Positions 62,054 to 64,000 of a stretch of 64,000 bases of DNA are shown piece after piece. The DNA is taken from assembly GCA_020637895.1 (NCBI GenBank), contig JACKJP010000004.1, positions 248,001 through 312,000 of the forward strand, written 5' to 3'. Position 1 is the first letter of the stretch; each line of letters starts with the position of its first letter. The stretch comes from Rhodobiaceae bacterium. Lineage in GTDB: Bacteria; Pseudomonadota; Alphaproteobacteria; Rhizobiales; Tepidamorphaceae. The position numbers and the translations under genes are program-made. The notes beneath the pieces were generated by a model that had not been told where the DNA came from, searched no databases, and saw only the letters and a program-made list of their open reading frames with translations.

Positions 62054-62440
62054 TCACCGAGTCTTCTTTGGCCCGCCCTTGGCTCCTGGCTTGCCGAGAC
62101 GCACTGAATTCTTGCGCACGCGCTTGGCGTAGGGGCCGACCGCGCTCGAAGCGATACGATCCGCCGAGCCGGCGAGGGCATTGACGTCGCCGGACAGGAA
62201 CGCCAGCGACATTTTCGCGCTTTCCCGCATTACCTGAAACCCTGCCTCGACAAACGATTCACCGGCAGCTTCCATCTTTTCCCGCACCATCCGGTCCAGT
62301 TCAGCGTGGCTATCTGCGGCACTATCTGTGGCAAGGCCCATAAGCCGCCGCTGCATGATCAGCGGAATTTGTCCGCACATCGCGATCATCGCGAAATGAG
62401 AATTGAGGTTCGAGTTCGCCCGTCGGCGCGGCTTTTTCAA
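62054..62440 (-). CDS. Basic helical protein of unknown function in the corrinoid operon
   Basis: 128 residues starting at TTG 62440 (GGAG five to six bases upstream). Basic N-terminus (KKPRRRANSN), a helical centre (DSHAELDRMVREKMEAAGESFVEAGFQVMRESAKMSLAFLSGD, in pieces) recalling phasins, then a Gly/Lys/Arg-rich end (GKPGAKGGPKKTR). It is 21 bp after the methyltransferase and overlaps or nearly meets the ASKHA gene, so it is certainly in the operon. No known family recognised; an assembly or DNA/RNA-contact role is possible. Confidence 0.75.
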   Translation of the reverse strand: MKKPRRRANSNLNSHFAMIAMCGQIPLIMQRRLMGLATDSAADSHAELDRMVREKMEAAGESFVEAGFQVMRESAKMSLAFLSGDVNALAGSADRIASSAVGPYAKRVRKNSVRLGKPGAKGGPKKTR

Positions 62441-62461
62441 TAAGTCTCCATTTCCACGGCC

Positions 62462-63418
62462 TCAGCCGCGCCCCAGACGACCCGCACGGCCACCTCTACG
62501 GCGTCCTCCTGCGGATGCGGCACCTGGCGCTGTCGGGGTCGTTTCGCCGGTTGCCGAAGGCTGATGGTCACGATAGGTCCTGATCCAGGTCGCACAGTTC
62601 GGGTCAGTACCGTTCAGGACGTTAGCGGCACGCACCATCTCCATCTCCTGCGGACGGCAAGGGTTCATGATGGCGCTCGTCATGCCTGCGCCAATCACCA
62701 TTGGGATGAAACCCGCATTGATGCCATGGCGATGCGGAATGCCAAATGATACGTTGGAAAGACCGCAGGTCGTGTTGACTTTCAATTCTTCCCGCAATCG
62801 GCGAACCAGCTTGAAGACCTGTTGACCGGCCGTCCCCATTGCGCCGATCGGCATGACCAACGGATCGACCACGATGTCCTCGGCTTTGATCCCGTAATCC
62901 GCGGCGCGTTCAACAATCCTCTTGGCAACGGCGAACCGCACGTCCGGATCTTCAGAAATGCCGGTCTCATCATTGGAAATTGCAACTACCGGCACGTCGT
63001 ACTTCTTTACCAATGGCAGGATCGCTTCCAGCTTCTCTTCCTCACCGGTGACCGAATTGACCAGAGGCCGGCCCTTTGCAATTTCGAGCGCCGCCTTGAT
63101 CGCCGCAGTGACGGAGGAATCGATGGAAAGCGGCGCGTCGACCAGATCCTGCACGATCCCGATTGTCTTTACCAGCAATGGCGGTTCCGTTTCGTTCGGA
63201 TTTACCGCGGTAACGCCGGCATTGACGTCGAGCATGGTTGCTCCCGCCGCGACCTGGGCAAGCGCATCGGCCTTCACGGTCTCAAAATTGCCCTCCACCA
63301 TCTCGGCGGCGAGCTTCTTGCGGCCCGTCGGATTGATCCGTTCGCCGATCACGCAGAACGGCTGATCGAAGCCGATCACGATCTCACGGGTGGCCGAGGC
63401 GACGATGGTGCGGCTCAT
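62462..63418 (-). CDS. Methyltetrahydrofolate:corrinoid methyltransferase domain protein
   Basis: 318 residues. A pterin-binding TIM barrel of the MeTr/MetH middle-domain type: VIGERINPTGRKKLA (24-38), LDVNAG (63-68), LSIDSSV (97-103), PLVNSVTGEEEKL (118-130), and later VVDPLVMPIGA and TTCGLSNVSFG, residues that line the folate pocket. It transfers methyl from methyltetrahydrofolate to cob(I)alamin on a partner. As a free-standing domain it would need separate B12-binding and homocysteine (or other) methyltransferase subunits, which are not in the window. The C-terminus is a 28-residue Arg/Gly-rich tail. ATG 63418 with AGGAG upstream. Confidence 0.92.
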   Translation of the reverse strand: MSRTIVASATREIVIGFDQPFCVIGERINPTGRKKLAAEMVEGNFETVKADALAQVAAGATMLDVNAGVTAVNPNETEPPLLVKTIGIVQDLVDAPLSIDSSVTAAIKAALEIAKGRPLVNSVTGEEEKLEAILPLVKKYDVPVVAISNDETGISEDPDVRFAVAKRIVERAADYGIKAEDIVVDPLVMPIGAMGTAGQQVFKLVRRLREELKVNTTCGLSNVSFGIPHRHGINAGFIPMVIGAGMTSAIMNPCRPQEMEMVRAANVLNGTDPNCATWIRTYRDHQPSATGETTPTAPGAASAGGRRRGGRAGRLGRG

Positions 63419-63431
63419 GCGAACTCCTGCT

Positions 63432-63459
63432 ATATAAATATTTCTTTATATCTTTATAT
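63432..63459 (-). promoter_or_regulatory. AT-rich operator in front of the methyltransferase gene
   Basis: Inverted repeat ATATAAA (63432-63438), 6-bp spacer, TTTATAT (63445-63451), then a third half-site TTTATAT (63453-63459); CTTTATAT is tandemly repeated. It lies 14-41 bp upstream of the ATG, in a GC-rich genome. I recall similar ATATAAA-type palindromes for SahR/ArsR-like regulators of the methionine cycle, but that is not verified here. It may overlap a -10 element (TATAAA) with TTGATG at 63474-63479. Confidence 0.55.
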
Positions 63460-63495
63460 CATGACCGTCCGGGCATCAAGCCCGCGTCTTCGTCT

Positions 63496-63795
63496 TCAGC
63501 TTTCGCGCCCGCCAGCGGCGACGAGCATCTTCAGACGCGCATCATCATACGCCCTCTCCAGTTCGGAAAGGGCGCTGTCGGCCTCGGCTTCCAGATCGTC
63601 TCCGCAGGGGACGGGTTCGCTACGGCGCCATTCGGCGAGATAAGCATCGCTGTCGCGCGCGCCGACCCGCATCGCCGCCATGTCGATGGCCTCTATGAAC
63701 CGTTTGGAAAGTTCGCGCCGGGCGCGCTTGCGGCCAGCCTGTACCGTGACCTGCGCCGGGATATCGCGCCAGAAAACAATAATGCGTTCGGCCAT
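63496..63795 (-). CDS. PF13769-type small protein (labelled virulence factor)
   Basis: 99 residues: MAERIIVFWRDIPAQVTVQAG (the family start, with WRDIPAQV), basic KRARRELSKRF, an acidic SELERAYDDARLKML end. It matches the family labelled virulence factor; I know no virulence function for it. The position 77 bp before the methyltransferase on the same strand suggests that it belongs to the corrinoid/methyl transfer unit. AAGGAAGGAG lies upstream of ATG 63795, in a hairpin. Confidence 0.82.
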   Translation of the reverse strand: MAERIIVFWRDIPAQVTVQAGRKRARRELSKRFIEAIDMAAMRVGARDSDAYLAEWRRSEPVPCGDDLEAEADSALSELERAYDDARLKMLVAAGGRES

Positions 63796-63801
63796 GTCCG
63801 C

Positions 63802-63831
63802 CCCGCTCCTTCCTTTTAGAATCGGAGCGGG
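63802..63831 (-). promoter_or_regulatory. Hairpin enclosing the ribosome site of the PF13769-type gene
   Basis: Perfect 8-bp stem CCCGCTCC (63802-63809) with GGAGCGGG (63824-63831) and a 14-base loop. On the minus strand the downstream arm contains the GGAG of the gene's Shine-Dalgarno sequence. It may act as the terminator of the upstream chemoreceptor gene or mask the ribosome site; it has no T-run. Confidence 0.4.
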
Positions 63832-63867
63832 ACGCTAACCTGAAACGGATGGCGGCGACTAGGACGC

Positions 63868-64000
63868 TTATGCCACCGCGCGCGTCGCTTCCTTTATCAG
63901 GCGGCTTGCTTCGCTGACCTTGGCTGTCGATTCGACGATTTCGCCGACGCTTGTGGAAATCAGCTGCACGCCGTTCGAGGCCGTGTGCATGTTGCGCGAG
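63868..64000 (-). CDS. 3' end of a methyl-accepting chemotaxis protein gene
   Basis: 44 codons before the TAA at 63868-63870 are visible; the rest is outside the window. The reading frame gives NGVQLISTSVGEIVESTAKVSEASRLIKEATRAVA (in pieces), the coiled-coil end of an MCP signalling domain. It runs leftward like the corrinoid genes and stops 72 bp before the PF13769-type start. Ligand region not visible. Confidence 0.72.
   Translation of the reverse strand, partial: SRNMHTASNGVQLISTSVGEIVESTAKVSEASRLIKEATRAVA

Noticed and set aside
63419..63495. A cobalamin or SAM riboswitch before the methyltransferase gene
   Set aside because: The spacer is only 77 bases and AT-rich, without the conserved boxes; an operator/promoter explains it better.

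Overview
The window is a contiguous piece of a GC-rich alphaproteobacterial chromosome, most likely from the order Hyphomicrobiales (Rhizobiales). Three things point there. First, gene order: uvrC-pgsA-moaD-moaE; ilvE next to a petP/petR/kinase cluster; lgt-midA-pgeF-lipoprotein-prs-rplY-pth-ychF; and apt-mtnP-petCBA divergent from trmL. Second, typical proteins: a RopB/Omp25-like beta-barrel, DUF1127, DUF2852, DUF1194, DUF1285 and an LpcC-type core glycosyltransferase. Third, codon use strongly biased to G/C at third positions. I see no rRNA, tRNA, CRISPR array, insertion sequence, phage gene or plasmid function, so this is mostly core genome with some accessory genes.

Layout. 0-5.4 kb: LPS core glycosyltransferase, a run of secreted proteins including an RNase T2, a GST, Kbp and an outer-membrane barrel. 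5.6-9.9 kb: Ca2+/Na+ exchanger, uvrC, pgsA, moaD, moaE. 9.9-16.4 kb: a GGDEF-EAL protein, a methyltransferase and ilvE (both frame-disrupted), then petP-petR and a histidine kinase. 16.4-18.8 kb: csaA-proC-ybjN-like and ubiK, all leftward. 18.9-30.8 kb: a long rightward block covering lipoprotein maturation, complex I assembly, peptidoglycan editing, PRPP synthesis and translation, ending in two MaoC hydratases and an FkbM methyltransferase. 30.8-35.9 kb: small membrane proteins, apt and mtnP (methylthioadenosine salvage) and the cytochrome bc1 operon, all leftward. 36.1-39.3 kb: trmL, a TetR regulator with a likely operator, hemF and a single-domain asparaginase-like gene. 39.3-49.0 kb: a leftward cca-nudix-DUF1285 group diverging from a rightward moxR-DUF58-DUF4159-large membrane protein operon. 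49-59.8 kb: GNAT, LysR with a divergent glutathionyl-hydroquinone reductase, nudix, phosphoesterase, VWA protein, DUF1127, then LysR and IclR regulators facing an acyl-CoA dehydrogenase. 60.0-63.8 kb: a leftward corrinoid methyl-transfer cluster. The window ends in the 3' end of a chemoreceptor gene.

The most interesting part is the 60.0-63.8 kb cluster. It pairs a free-standing methyltetrahydrofolate-binding methyltransferase domain with a ferredoxin/ASKHA corrinoid reactivator, an unannotated basic protein and a small protein of the family labelled virulence factor. An AT-rich inverted repeat lies directly upstream of the methyltransferase. This fits a split cobalamin-dependent methionine synthase with its reactivation module in an aerobe. 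The homocysteine-methylating and B12-binding parts are not in the window.

Sequence quality. Several genes (near 80-90, 12.55-12.93 kb, possibly 43.26 kb and 49.68 kb) look as if single bases are missing, often in short homopolymers. Uncorrected sequencing deletions are a more likely explanation than pseudogenes.
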